64,000 bases of DNA from Acidimicrobiales bacterium (GTDB lineage: Bacteria > Actinomycetota > Acidimicrobiia > Acidimicrobiales > JAUJNH01): contig JAUJNH010000003.1 of assembly GCA_030448245.1 (NCBI GenBank), positions 107,750 through 171,749 of the forward strand. The letters run 5' to 3'. The notes below the pieces were generated by a model, which did no database searches, was not told the origin of the DNA, and worked only from the letters and a program-made list of their open reading frames with translations. Both the position numbers and the translations under genes were made by a program. This document shows positions 1 to 9,656 of this stretch, piece by piece (the first letter of the stretch is position 1; every line of letters begins with the position of its first letter).

Positions 1-86
1 GACGATACCCCGCCTCCCGATGAAGCTACCGCCGGCGGCAGAACCGGCTCGGAGGGGCGCGCGATGACCGCTCGTAGGATGCCGCC

Positions 87-944
87 ATGTCCGCGGCCCT
101 CGACGACCTCGTGGCGCTGCTCGACCTCGAGACGATCGAGGTGAACCACTTCCGGGGCCACAACCCCGACGAGCGGGGGGTCCGGATCTTCGGCGGCCAG
201 GTGGCCGGCCAGGCGCTCGTCGCCGCCGGTCGCACCGTCCCGGCCGACCGGTACGTCCACTCGCTGCACGCCTCCTTCCTCCGCCCGGGCGATCCGAAAG
301 CCCCGGTGCTCTACGAGGTGGACCGGATCCGCGACGGGCGCAGCTTCACCACCCGGCGCACGGTCGCGATCCAGCACGGTGAGGCCATCTTCCACCTGTC
401 GGCCTCGTTCCACGCCCCCGAGGAGGGGCCCGAGCACCAGGACCCGATGCCGTCGGCACCCGACCCGCAGAGCCTCCCCACCTTCACCGAGCGCTTCGCC
501 CCGTACGCCGACAGGATGGGCCACTGGTACACCCGGCCCCGGCCCATCGACACCCGCTACACCGACGCCCCGAACCGGTCGAAGGAGCCCCGCCCGCCCC
601 GCCAGCAGGTGTGGTTCCGGGCCGACGGCACCCTGCCCGACGAACCGCTGCTCCACGCCTGCGTGCTGGCCTACGCCTCCGACATGAGCCTCCTCGACTC
701 GGTGCTCCTCCCCCACGGGATCAGCTGGGACGACGGCGACTTCATGGGCGCCTCGCTCGACCACGCCATGTGGTTCCACCGCCCGTTCCGGGCCGACGGC
801 TGGCTGCTCTACGACCAGGCCAGCCCCTCGGCGTGCGGGGCTCGCGGCCTGGCCCAGGGCACGATCTTCGACGCCGACGGCCGGCTCGTCGTCACGGTGG
901 TGCAGGAGGGGCTGGTGCGCCGCATCCGCCCCCGCTCCCACTAA
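87..944 (+). CDS. tesB: Acyl-CoA thioesterase II
   Basis: A 285-residue protein of the TesB double-hotdog family, which hydrolyses fatty acyl-CoA to free acid and CoA in the cytoplasm. The N-terminal hotdog has the family stretch FRGHNP...RIFGGQVAGQAL (about residues 22-47) followed by VHSLHASFLRPGD. The second hotdog carries SLDHAMWFHRPFRADGWLLYD near residues 225-245 and ends with a typical GLVRRI tail. Length matches the family (about 285-290). The ATG follows a weak AGGA and fits the usual N-terminus. Recognition is confident; the physiological acyl-CoA substrate cannot be read from sequence. Confidence 0.93.
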   Translation: MSAALDDLVALLDLETIEVNHFRGHNPDERGVRIFGGQVAGQALVAAGRTVPADRYVHSLHASFLRPGDPKAPVLYEVDRIRDGRSFTTRRTVAIQHGEAIFHLSASFHAPEEGPEHQDPMPSAPDPQSLPTFTERFAPYADRMGHWYTRPRPIDTRYTDAPNRSKEPRPPRQQVWFRADGTLPDEPLLHACVLAYASDMSLLDSVLLPHGISWDDGDFMGASLDHAMWFHRPFRADGWLLYDQASPSACGARGLAQGTIFDADGRLVVTVVQEGLVRRIRPRSH

Positions 945-971
945 GCCCGCCGGGCCGGCTTGCATCGGGGC

Positions 972-2219
972 GTGCGCCGCCGCCTCCTCCCCGTCCTCCT
1001 TCTCGCGAGCATCGCTCTGGCCGCCTGCCGGGGCGGCGACGGCGAGGCCTCGGGCCCGGCAGCGGCCACCGTCGACACCGCCACCGGCTCGACCTTCCTC
1101 CCCGGCAGCACCGCGCCGGCGCCGGCGCCGCCATCCACGACCAGCCCGTCGCCGGCACCGGCCGCGCCGGACGGGCCGCCACCGGCGGTGAGGCTGACCA
1201 CGGTGGCCGGCCTGCGCCAGCCCACGGCGATGGCCGTGCGCGCCGGCGACCCAACCCTGTTCGTCACCGAGCAGCCGGGGCGGGTGCAGGCCGTCCGCGA
1301 CGGCGCGACGTCGTTGGTGGCCGATGTCACCGACCGGGTGCTGGCCGGCGGCGAGCGTGGGCTCCTCGGCCTCGCCTTTTCGGCCGACGGCGCCACCCTC
1401 TACCTCTACTGGACGGCCCGGCAGCCGACCGGTCAGGTGACCATCGCCGCGTACCCCTTCGCCGGCGGCCGGGCCGACGTGGGCGCCGAGCGGGTGTTGG
1501 TGGCCATCCCCCACGACCGCTTCGGCAACCACAACGGCGGCCAGCTCGGCCTGGGCCCCGACGGCTTCCTCTACGCCGGCGTGGGCGACGGCGGGGGCGG
1601 CGGGAATCCGCTGAGGACCGCCCTCGACACCGGGTCACTGCTTGGCAAGGTGCTGCGGATCGACCCGACGAGGGCCGCCGGCGGCCGCCCCTACGGGATC
1701 CCGCCCGGCAACCCCTTCGCCGACGGCCGGGGCGGCGCACCCGAGGTGTGGGCCTACGGGCTGCGCAACCCGTGGCGCTTCTCGTGGGACCGGGCCAACG
1801 GCCAGCTGTTCGTGGCCGACGTGGGCCAGAGCGCGTACGAGGAGGTGAACGCCGTGCCCGGGGACCGGGCCGGCGTCAACTACGGCTGGAACCGGCGCGA
1901 GGGCCTGCACCCCTACAACGGGGGCGAACGGCCGGCCGGGGCCGTCGACCCGGTCATCGAGCTGCCCCACGACGACGGGGTCTGCTCGATCACCGGGGGC
2001 TACGTCTACCGGGGGAGCCGCATCCCGGGTCTCGTCGGCCGCTACGTCTTCACCGACTTCTGCGACTCGAGGCTGCGGGCCGGCCGCCCGGCCGGCGGGG
2101 GCTGGCTGGTCGAGCGGCTCGGCGCGGAGGGCCGCGGCGTCACGACCTTCGGCCAGGACGAGGCCGGCGAGCTCTACGTCCTCGACTCGAGCGGCCTGTC
2201 CCGCCTGGACCCGGCCTGA
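972..2219 (+). CDS. Secreted PQQ-dependent sugar dehydrogenase-like lipoprotein (GSDH family)
   Basis: About 415 residues. An arginine-rich start, a hydrophobic segment and a lipobox LAAC at about residue 19 predict a lipoprotein, followed by a Pro/Ala/Thr-rich linker. The rest is a six-bladed beta-propeller of the glucose/sorbosone dehydrogenase family: LRQPTAMAV, RGLLGLAFS, HDRFGNHNGGQLGLGPDG, VWAYGLRNPWRFSWD, NYGWNRREG and SITGGYVYRG are standard family landmarks. Family members oxidise sugars outside the membrane, often with PQQ, but many are uncharacterised. GTG 972 gives the best signal peptide; an in-frame TTG at 960 is the alternative. It ends 10 bp from the convergent citrate synthase gene. 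Confidence 0.85.
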   Translation: MRRRLLPVLLLASIALAACRGGDGEASGPAAATVDTATGSTFLPGSTAPAPAPPSTTSPSPAPAAPDGPPPAVRLTTVAGLRQPTAMAVRAGDPTLFVTEQPGRVQAVRDGATSLVADVTDRVLAGGERGLLGLAFSADGATLYLYWTARQPTGQVTIAAYPFAGGRADVGAERVLVAIPHDRFGNHNGGQLGLGPDGFLYAGVGDGGGGGNPLRTALDTGSLLGKVLRIDPTRAAGGRPYGIPPGNPFADGRGGAPEVWAYGLRNPWRFSWDRANGQLFVADVGQSAYEEVNAVPGDRAGVNYGWNRREGLHPYNGGERPAGAVDPVIELPHDDGVCSITGGYVYRGSRIPGLVGRYVFTDFCDSRLRAGRPAGGGWLVERLGAEGRGVTTFGQDEAGELYVLDSSGLSRLDPA

Positions 2220-2229
2220 GGGGCGGCCG

Positions 2230-3507
<1,278 letters not shown>

Positions 3508-3588
3508 GATCGGATGCTACGACCATCGCTCGAGCGGCCGGCACGCCGGCCGTCGTCCGGGCCCGACGTGCCCTTGTAGGGTGCGGCC

Positions 3589-3891
3589 GTGGCAGAGACA
3601 CCCTCCGATCTGGCGGCTGCGGTCTCCGAGCTCGACGACGGCTACCTCAGGGTCCAGCTGCTCCTGGCCGTGCGCCGGGCCAGCACCGACGAGCCCCGCC
3701 GGGCCGGCATGTGGCACGCCCTGGCCGCCCTGCTGGCCGACGAGCAGCAGCGCCGGCGCCAGAGCGACGAGCTGACGGGGGTGCAGATCGACGACAGCGT
3801 GCTCCCGCCGGCCTCGATCGTGGCCGACGTCAAGGAGGAGCTGCGCCTGGACGCCGAGGCCCTCGAAGCCGAGGCGTTCGGCACCACCTAG
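3589..3891 (+). CDS. Hypothetical small acidic protein
   Basis: A 100-residue protein starting at GTG, with no family I recognise. It is soluble, helical and charge-rich: SELDDGYLRVQLLLAVRRAS near the start, a short basic/Gln stretch (DEQQRRRQSDEL) in the middle and an acidic helix ending in LEAEAFGTT. No signal peptide or membrane segment. Divergent from citrate synthase. The same reading frame continues open for another 33 codons after the TAG stop (to 3993), so the gene may once have been longer or the extension may be chance. Codon use is like the neighbours, which supports it being real. Confidence 0.6.
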   Translation: MAETPSDLAAAVSELDDGYLRVQLLLAVRRASTDEPRRAGMWHALAALLADEQQRRRQSDELTGVQIDDSVLPPASIVADVKEELRLDAEALEAEAFGTT

Positions 3892-3915
3892 GGGTTCGAT
3901 CTGACATCGATCCCC
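3891..3915. terminator. Candidate stem-loop after the small acidic gene
   Basis: GGGGTTCGAT and ATCGATCCCC face each other across a 5-base loop with one mismatch. It begins on the last base of the TAG stop, as expected of a hairpin terminator, but no T-run follows, so function is uncertain. Confidence 0.4.
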
Positions 3916-4397
3916 GCCGGCCACACCAAGCAAGCCATCTCGGTCCTCGTCCGCCTCGACCGGTCCAAGACCAACCAGGAGGGCAAGGGCTGATGCGCAC
4001 CACCGGCACACCTCCACCCAGACCGTCCGCGGCGACATCGAAGACGGCGAGCTCTTCTCCGACCCCGCGTCGAGGTACCTCGGGCTGCGAGGGGCCGCCG
4101 GTGGTACCACCCGGCCGGCCGCAGGCCCGCTCGGGTCCCGACGTCACCCGTGTTTGCGGCCAAAAACGGGGTCTGCGGGGGTGCTGGGCTTTGGCGCGTC
4201 GCACGGAAGCGGTGCCCCGCTGCTTGCCGTTCAATCCTGCTGCGGGCGGTGGCCGGTTCTACGAGTAAGCGGCTGCCGGACGCACATTGACCCGGTATCG
4301 ACCCGAGCTGGCCTGATGGCTCAAGGTGTCGGGTAGGTAGCCGATTGGCTACGGGAAGGTGGCCAGATCGTCAGGTCGCCCAGTCCCGAGGAGCCGC
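3892..4397. other. 506-bp stretch without a convincing gene; possible gene remnant and operon leader
   Basis: Nothing here reads as a complete gene. The first 100 bp translate in the frame of the preceding gene to a plausible protein fragment (AGHTKQAISVLVRLDRS) and then stop at 3993. A different frame downstream gives TVRGDIEDGELFSDPASRYL, also fragment-like, which suggests an old inserted or decayed coding region. Near the right end GTAGCC-GATT-GGCTAC (4337-4352) is a perfect 6-bp hairpin in the likely leader of the glycosyltransferase operon. I could not pick a confident promoter. Confidence 0.4.
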
Positions 4398-5579
4398 ATG
4401 ACCGCATCGATGAGGCGATCCCGCCACCCGGTCACCGGTCAGCGCCATGACCAGAGCCGCCGCTATGTCTTCTTCTCCCATGATGGGTTCGGGGTTGGTC
4501 ATCTGCGCCGCAACGCGCTCATCGCCCACGAGATCCTGGCGCAGGATCCTGGGGCGGAGGTCATCCTGGTGACAGGCGTTCGCCGGCTGCCGGCCTGGAC
4601 GATCGATCCCAGGATCTGCGTGGTGCCGGTCCCGCCGCTGGTGAAGGGTCCGGACGGGGTCTACGGCAACGACTCGTTCTCCTTCGAGGAGACGGTGGCG
4701 CAGCGCCGTGAGGTGTTCGCCGCTGTGCTGGCCCGGGTTCAGCCCCATGTGGTGGTGGTCGACCGGCACCCGTTCGGCATCGGGGGAGAGCTGCGGGCCG
4801 CGCTCGTCGCGGCGCACGAGCGGGGAGCGACGCTCGTGCTCGGCCTCCGTGACGTCCTCGACGACCCTGCCACCGTTCGCATCGAGATGGCGGGACGGGG
4901 GTGGGATGACGTTCCCGAGATCTTCGACGAGGTCTTGGTGTACGGCGCCGCAGACTTCTGTGACCATCAGCTGGAGTACGGCCTCCCGTTCGACCGGCCC
5001 ACCTACTGCGGATGGGTGGTCGAGACTGCGCCGGTGGCTCGGCGGATCCCCCGGTCTCTCACCGTGGCTGCCGGCGGCGGGGGTGACGGGGGCGGGGTCT
5101 TCCGGCTGGGCGTCGAGGTGCTGGCGGCGCGGCCAGGTTGGAGAGGGGTGCTCGCCGCCGGCCCCTACGCTGACGGAGAGGATCTGGCTGCAGTCGTGGC
5201 CACGTCGCCTGCCGCTGGCAGGATCCGAGTTCTCGATGATGCCGCCGGGTGCTCGCCTCTGTTCGCCGGTTCGTCAGCGGTCATTCAGATGGCCGGCTAC
5301 AACTCCACGTTCGAGGCGCTGACCGCCGGCCTCCGGCCCATCCTCGTGCCCCGGTGGCAGCCTCGTCGGGAGCAGCTCATCCGGGCTGAGCTGCTCGCCG
5401 CGCGCGGCCTGGCCGACGTCGTCGGCGAGGGCGACCGGCCGGAGACGGTGGCGCGGCTGCTTGATGGTGACCGGAGGCAGTCGCTGGCTTCTGTGCGTCG
5501 GGCCGGCATCGAGCTCGACGGTGCGGTTGCCGCCGCCAGCCGGCTCCAGCTCCACTGCCGGGCATCGAGGGCGGCATGA
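4398..5579 (+). CDS. Predicted glycosyltransferase, MurG/GT28-like fold
   Basis: About 393 residues, first gene of a five-gene co-translated operon. The N-terminus has the GT-B nucleotide-fold opening YVFFSHDGFGVGHLRRN. The C-terminal half has the sugar-nucleotide-binding landmark IQMAGYNSTFEALTAGLRPILVPRW followed by a Gln/Ala-rich helix, as in the uncharacterised COG4671-type transferases related to MurG. Donor and acceptor are unknown. ATG 4398 is chosen because GAGGAG lies 4 bases upstream; an in-frame GTG at 4359 has no such site. The stop overlaps the next start at ATGA. Confidence 0.8.
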   Translation: MTASMRRSRHPVTGQRHDQSRRYVFFSHDGFGVGHLRRNALIAHEILAQDPGAEVILVTGVRRLPAWTIDPRICVVPVPPLVKGPDGVYGNDSFSFEETVAQRREVFAAVLARVQPHVVVVDRHPFGIGGELRAALVAAHERGATLVLGLRDVLDDPATVRIEMAGRGWDDVPEIFDEVLVYGAADFCDHQLEYGLPFDRPTYCGWVVETAPVARRIPRSLTVAAGGGGDGGGVFRLGVEVLAARPGWRGVLAAGPYADGEDLAAVVATSPAAGRIRVLDDAAGCSPLFAGSSAVIQMAGYNSTFEALTAGLRPILVPRWQPRREQLIRAELLAARGLADVVGEGDRPETVARLLDGDRRQSLASVRRAGIELDGAVAAASRLQLHCRASRAA

Positions 5580-6832
5580 CCGGGCTGGACCGGCACGCTG
5601 CGCCGCTGCGCATCGGCTACGTCCTGAAGATGTTTCCCCGGCTGTCGGAGACCTTCATCCTGAGCGAGGTGCTTGGCCTCCAGGATGCCGGCGTCGACGT
5701 GTCGGTCCTGTCGTTGCGCCTGGCCGACGAGGGCCGGTTCCACGCCGACCTGGCCCGTGTCCGGGCGGCGGTCGACTACCTGCCCCAGTTCGGGGCGGCG
5801 TCCACGGTTGACGCCTTCCGTGCGTTCGCGGGCCTCGGCCGGGGCGGCCTCTCTGGCCTGCAGCGAGCACTTGACTTCGTGGGCAGGCTGCCGTCCGACC
5901 GCCAGGCCGGGATGCTCGTCCAGGCGCTGCACCTGGCCCGCCAGGTGGAGGAGCAGCATCTCGACCACCTCCACGCCCACTTCATGACCGTGGCCGCCCA
6001 CACCGCGTACATGGCCCATCTGCTCACCGGCGTCCCGTTCTCGGTCACCGCCCACGCCAAGGACATCTACCGCGTGGGGGTCAGCCCCGCCATCTTCCGG
6101 GAGGTGGCGGCCGCCGCCACCGCCGTGGTCACGGTGTGCGACGCCAACGAGCGCTACATCCTCGATCACCTCCTGGCCGGGTCGCCTGCCAGGGTCGTGC
6201 GGATCTACAACGGCGTCGACGTCGAGTCGCTCCCGCCGCCGGTCCCTCACCGGGACCCGACGCTGGTGCTGGCGGTTGGGCGCCTGGTGGAGAAGAAGGG
6301 GTTCGACGTTCTCCTCGACTCGTGCGCCGTCCTGGTGGAGCGTGGCATACCGGTCACGTGCCTGGTGCTCGGCGACGGCGAGGAGCGTGCGGCGCTCGAA
6401 GCCCGGTGTTCCGATCTCGGGCTGAACGACCATGTGCGCTTCGCCGGCGCTGTGTCGAAGGACGAGGTCCTCGGCTGGATGACGCGGGCCCGGGTGCTGG
6501 CGCTCCCGTGCGTCACGGGTGCCGACGGCAACCGGGACGCGCTGCCCACGGTGCTGATCGAGGCCCTCGCCCTCGGCCTGCCGGTTGTGAGCACCGCCGT
6601 TGCCGGGGTCCCCGAGATCGTCGACGACGGGATCAACGGCCTGCTCGTCACCGAGGGCGACCCCTCGGCGCTGGCCGACGGGATCGGCCTGTTGCTGCGC
6701 GAGGACGACCGGTGGTCCCAGATCGCCGCTGCCGGCCCGGCGAAGGTGGCGGCCCGCTTCGACCGGAGTCGCACGATGCCCCAGCTGCTGTCGGTGTTCT
6801 CCGGGGCCGGCCGCCAGGAGAGCGTGGCGTGA
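5576..6832 (+). CDS. Glycosyltransferase family 4
   Basis: 418 residues, GT-B fold retaining transferase. The N-terminal lobe opens with IGYVLKMFPRLSETFILSEV, typical of colanic-acid-type (WcaL/AmsK-like) GT4 enzymes. The C-terminal lobe has AVGRLVEKKGFDVLLDS, and the EX7E-type donor site lies in DALPTVLIEALALGLPVVSTAVAGVPEIV. No signal or membrane span: cytoplasmic or membrane-peripheral. The start overlaps the preceding stop (ATGA) and its stop overlaps the next GTG, so these genes are translationally coupled. The specific sugar transferred cannot be deduced. Confidence 0.88.
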   Translation: MTGLDRHAAPLRIGYVLKMFPRLSETFILSEVLGLQDAGVDVSVLSLRLADEGRFHADLARVRAAVDYLPQFGAASTVDAFRAFAGLGRGGLSGLQRALDFVGRLPSDRQAGMLVQALHLARQVEEQHLDHLHAHFMTVAAHTAYMAHLLTGVPFSVTAHAKDIYRVGVSPAIFREVAAAATAVVTVCDANERYILDHLLAGSPARVVRIYNGVDVESLPPPVPHRDPTLVLAVGRLVEKKGFDVLLDSCAVLVERGIPVTCLVLGDGEERAALEARCSDLGLNDHVRFAGAVSKDEVLGWMTRARVLALPCVTGADGNRDALPTVLIEALALGLPVVSTAVAGVPEIVDDGINGLLVTEGDPSALADGIGLLLREDDRWSQIAAAGPAKVAARFDRSRTMPQLLSVFSGAGRQESVA

Positions 6833-7914
6833 GGATCTTCTTCGTCAGCGGTGACCGAGGCATACCTCCCGGCGGCACGAAGGGGGCATCGGTCCACCTG
6901 CGAGCCCTGGCGGAGGCCTTGAGTCGGGCCGGTCACCAGCTCGTCACCTTCAGCCCCCGCTCCGGCGACTTCCCGACGCCCCTCAGGCCGCTCGACGGGC
7001 CCTCGTCATTGCTCGACGAGGCCCACCGTGTCGGGCGGCCCGACGTGGTCTATGAGCGGTACTCCCTGGGGCACGTCGCCGGGCTGGAGGCCGCTCGGGT
7101 CCTGGGGTGCCCGCTGCTGCTCGAGGTGAACGCACCGCTCGTGGTCGAGGCCGGCAGGCACCGGCCGGGATCGGTGGGGCCGGACGATGAGGGCGTCGAG
7201 CTCCGGCTGTTCGCCGAGGCCGATCAGGTGCTCGCCGTGTCGGAGCCGCTCAGGCGCTACGTCGCCGGCCTGCGGGGTACGGACGAAGGCACTGTGGTGG
7301 TACCCAACGGCTGCGACCCGTCCCTCTACCCTGAGCCGGCGCCGCTCGACGGCGGGCGCCCGACCGTCGTGTTCCTCGGCCACCCTCGACCGTGGCACGG
7401 GGCCGAGCGCCTCCCCGGGCTGATGGCGGCGCTGGCCACGGCCGGATGCCCGGCGCGGCTGTTGATCGTCGGTGGCGGGCCGGGGGCCGAGGCGGTTGCC
7501 GACGACGTCCGCAAGCGCGGCCTCGGCCACGCCGTCGAGGTCACGGGGCCGCTGGGCGGGGCCGAGGTCGCCCGGCGGTTGGGTGAGGCCTCCGTGGCCG
7601 TCGCCCCCTACCCGGCCGACCCCTTCTTCTACTTCTCGCCCCTCAAGGTCGTGGAGTGCATGGCCGCCGGCCTCCCGGTCGTGACCTCGGACCAGGGCGA
7701 CCTCCCGCGGATGCTCGACGGGACCGGTGTGGTGGTGGACCCCGACGACGACCAGGCCCTCTTCGAAGCCGTGCTCCACCTCCTTCAGGACGGCGAGCTG
7801 CGCCGCCGCCTCGGTGCAGGGGCGAGAGAACGCGCCCTGCGCCTGTTCACCTGGGACGGCGTGGCTAAGGACGTGACGGCACTGGCGCAAGCGTGCATCA
7901 GGGCCGCAGCATGA
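6829..7914 (+). CDS. Glycosyltransferase family 4
   Basis: 361 residues starting at GTG 6829, which overlaps the previous TGA. An alternative long open frame begins upstream but runs out of phase through the previous gene. The opening RIFFVSGDRGIPPGGTKGASVHLRALAEAL is the glycine-rich N-terminal loop of GT4 enzymes. The C-terminal lobe has VVFLGHPRPWHGAERL, LLIVGGGPG and SPLKVVECMAAGLPVVTSDQGDLP with the donor-site glutamate. Third consecutive transferase of the operon, implying stepwise building of at least a trisaccharide unit (inference). Confidence 0.87.
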   Translation: MRIFFVSGDRGIPPGGTKGASVHLRALAEALSRAGHQLVTFSPRSGDFPTPLRPLDGPSSLLDEAHRVGRPDVVYERYSLGHVAGLEAARVLGCPLLLEVNAPLVVEAGRHRPGSVGPDDEGVELRLFAEADQVLAVSEPLRRYVAGLRGTDEGTVVVPNGCDPSLYPEPAPLDGGRPTVVFLGHPRPWHGAERLPGLMAALATAGCPARLLIVGGGPGAEAVADDVRKRGLGHAVEVTGPLGGAEVARRLGEASVAVAPYPADPFFYFSPLKVVECMAAGLPVVTSDQGDLPRMLDGTGVVVDPDDDQALFEAVLHLLQDGELRRRLGAGARERALRLFTWDGVAKDVTALAQACIRAAA

Positions 7915-9656
7915 AGCTCCGGGAGGCCTTTGGCGACCAGTCGCCGCAGACGCTGCGCCGGGCCGCCGTCACCTTCCGCCCGGCCCTCGCCGGGCAGGGC
8001 CGGCGGCTCGCCGCCTGCGGCGTGTTGGCGCTCGCCACCTCCGCCCTCGAGCTGCTGCGGCCATGGCCGATCAAGGTCCTCTTCGACCGGATCCTCATCA
8101 CCGACGGACCGGCTAAGGGGATCTGGGGGCTCTCGCCCGAGGCGTCGTTGTTCGCCCTGGCCGCCGCGGTGCTGGCCATCTCCCTGCTCATCGGCGCGGT
8201 CTCGCTGCGCATGGCGGTCCTGGCCGCCGAGGTCGGCCGCAAGGCCACCACCCGCGTCCGGCGCCAGGTGTTCGAGCACCTCCACCGCCTCGACCTGCCC
8301 TTCCACCAGTCGAGCCGCACCGGTGACCTCCTCGTGCGGTTGATGGGCGACGTGAACATGGTGCGCGACATGCTGTTCGCCTCCTGGCTGACCCTGCTCG
8401 AGCGGGGCACGCTCCTGGTGGGCACGGCCGTGGTCATGCTGGTGCTCGACCCGCTGCTGGCCCTCGTGGCCCTGGTGCCGCTCCCGGCGCTTTGGTGGGC
8501 GCTCGGCCGTTCATCGCGGAAGCTGAAGGACGTCACCCGCAAGCAGCGTCGTCGCGAGGGGGCTGCGGCGGCGTTCGCCTCGGAGTCCCTGCAGCAGATC
8601 CGGCTGGTCAAGGCCTATGCCGCCGAGGATCGGACCACCGACAGCTTCGCCCGCCAAGCCGGTGCCGGTGAGCGGGCCAGCCTCAAGTCGACCCGCATCA
8701 CGGCGAAGATGTCCTGGATCACCGAGGCGCTCACCGGCGCCGGGCTGGCGCTGGTGCTGCTGGTCGGCGCCCGCAAGGTCCTACAGGACCAGATCAGCGT
8801 GGGCGAGCTGATCGTGTTCACAACCTACGCCCGGTCGGTCTACAAGCCGTTGCGCAAGCTCTCCAGCGAGGGGGGCCGCCTCGCCAAGGCCACCGCCTGC
8901 GCCGGACGTCTCCTCGAGGTTCTCGACATCCGCCCAGAGGAGGCGTCGACCGGTCGCCCAGCACTCGCCTTTGACGGTGAGGTCGAGCTCCGCCACGTTC
9001 GCTACCGCTATCCCGAGAACGGGGTGGCGGCCCTGCGTGGCCTCAGCTTCCGGCTGCCGGCGGGCAGTCTGGCCGTGCTCTCCGGACCCAACGGGTCGGG
9101 CAAGTCGACGACGATCTCGATGCTCCTGCGCCTCGTCTCGCCTGACTCCGGCCAGGTGCTCATCGACGGCGACGACGCTGCGAGCTTCCGGCTCGACGAG
9201 TACCGCAACCAGTTCGCCTACGTGCCCCAGGACGTCCTGCTCTTCGGGATCAGCATCCGCGACAACATCCTCTACGGCCGGCCCGACGCCGACGCCGACG
9301 CCGTCCAGGAAGCGGCCCGGCTGGCGCTGGTCGACGACGTGATCGAGCGGGTCGGCGGCTACGACGCCATGCTCGGCGAGAACGGCGCCACCCTGTCAGG
9401 CGGCGAGGCCCGCCGGCTCATGCTGGCTCGGGCGGCGGTGCGCGATGCCCGCATCGTGCTGCTGGACGAGCCGCTGGCCGGTGTCGACCCCGAGGCACGC
9501 GCTCTCGTGGCCCAGGCCATCCGGCGCATCGCCGCCGGGCGCACGACGATCGTGGTGAACCATGGCCCCGCCGACGAGATCTCCCCGGACACCGTGATCC
9601 ACCTGGCCGACGGCCGGGTGCCGCGCCCGATCCGCCGCCTGCGTCCATCGGCATGA
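7911..9656 (+). CDS. ABC transporter, fused permease-ATPase (exporter type)
   Basis: 581 residues. The N-terminal exporter-type membrane domain has about six spans (for example LAACGVLALATSALELL, VLAISLLIGAVSLRMAVL and ALTGAGLALVLLVGA). The C-terminal nucleotide-binding domain has Walker A GPNGSGKS near residue 391, Q-loop AYVPQDVLLF, signature LSGGEARRLMLARA near 495, Walker B RIVLLDEPLAG near 516 and switch histidine VVNH. Half-transporters of this class work as homo- or heterodimers; no second half is in the window. ATG 7911 overlaps the previous stop. Context suggests export of the product of the three glycosyltransferases (inference). Confidence 0.9.
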   Translation: MKLREAFGDQSPQTLRRAAVTFRPALAGQGRRLAACGVLALATSALELLRPWPIKVLFDRILITDGPAKGIWGLSPEASLFALAAAVLAISLLIGAVSLRMAVLAAEVGRKATTRVRRQVFEHLHRLDLPFHQSSRTGDLLVRLMGDVNMVRDMLFASWLTLLERGTLLVGTAVVMLVLDPLLALVALVPLPALWWALGRSSRKLKDVTRKQRRREGAAAAFASESLQQIRLVKAYAAEDRTTDSFARQAGAGERASLKSTRITAKMSWITEALTGAGLALVLLVGARKVLQDQISVGELIVFTTYARSVYKPLRKLSSEGGRLAKATACAGRLLEVLDIRPEEASTGRPALAFDGEVELRHVRYRYPENGVAALRGLSFRLPAGSLAVLSGPNGSGKSTTISMLLRLVSPDSGQVLIDGDDAASFRLDEYRNQFAYVPQDVLLFGISIRDNILYGRPDADADAVQEAARLALVDDVIERVGGYDAMLGENGATLSGGEARRLMLARAAVRDARIVLLDEPLAGVDPEARALVAQAIRRIAAGRTTIVVNHGPADEISPDTVIHLADGRVPRPIRRLRPSA

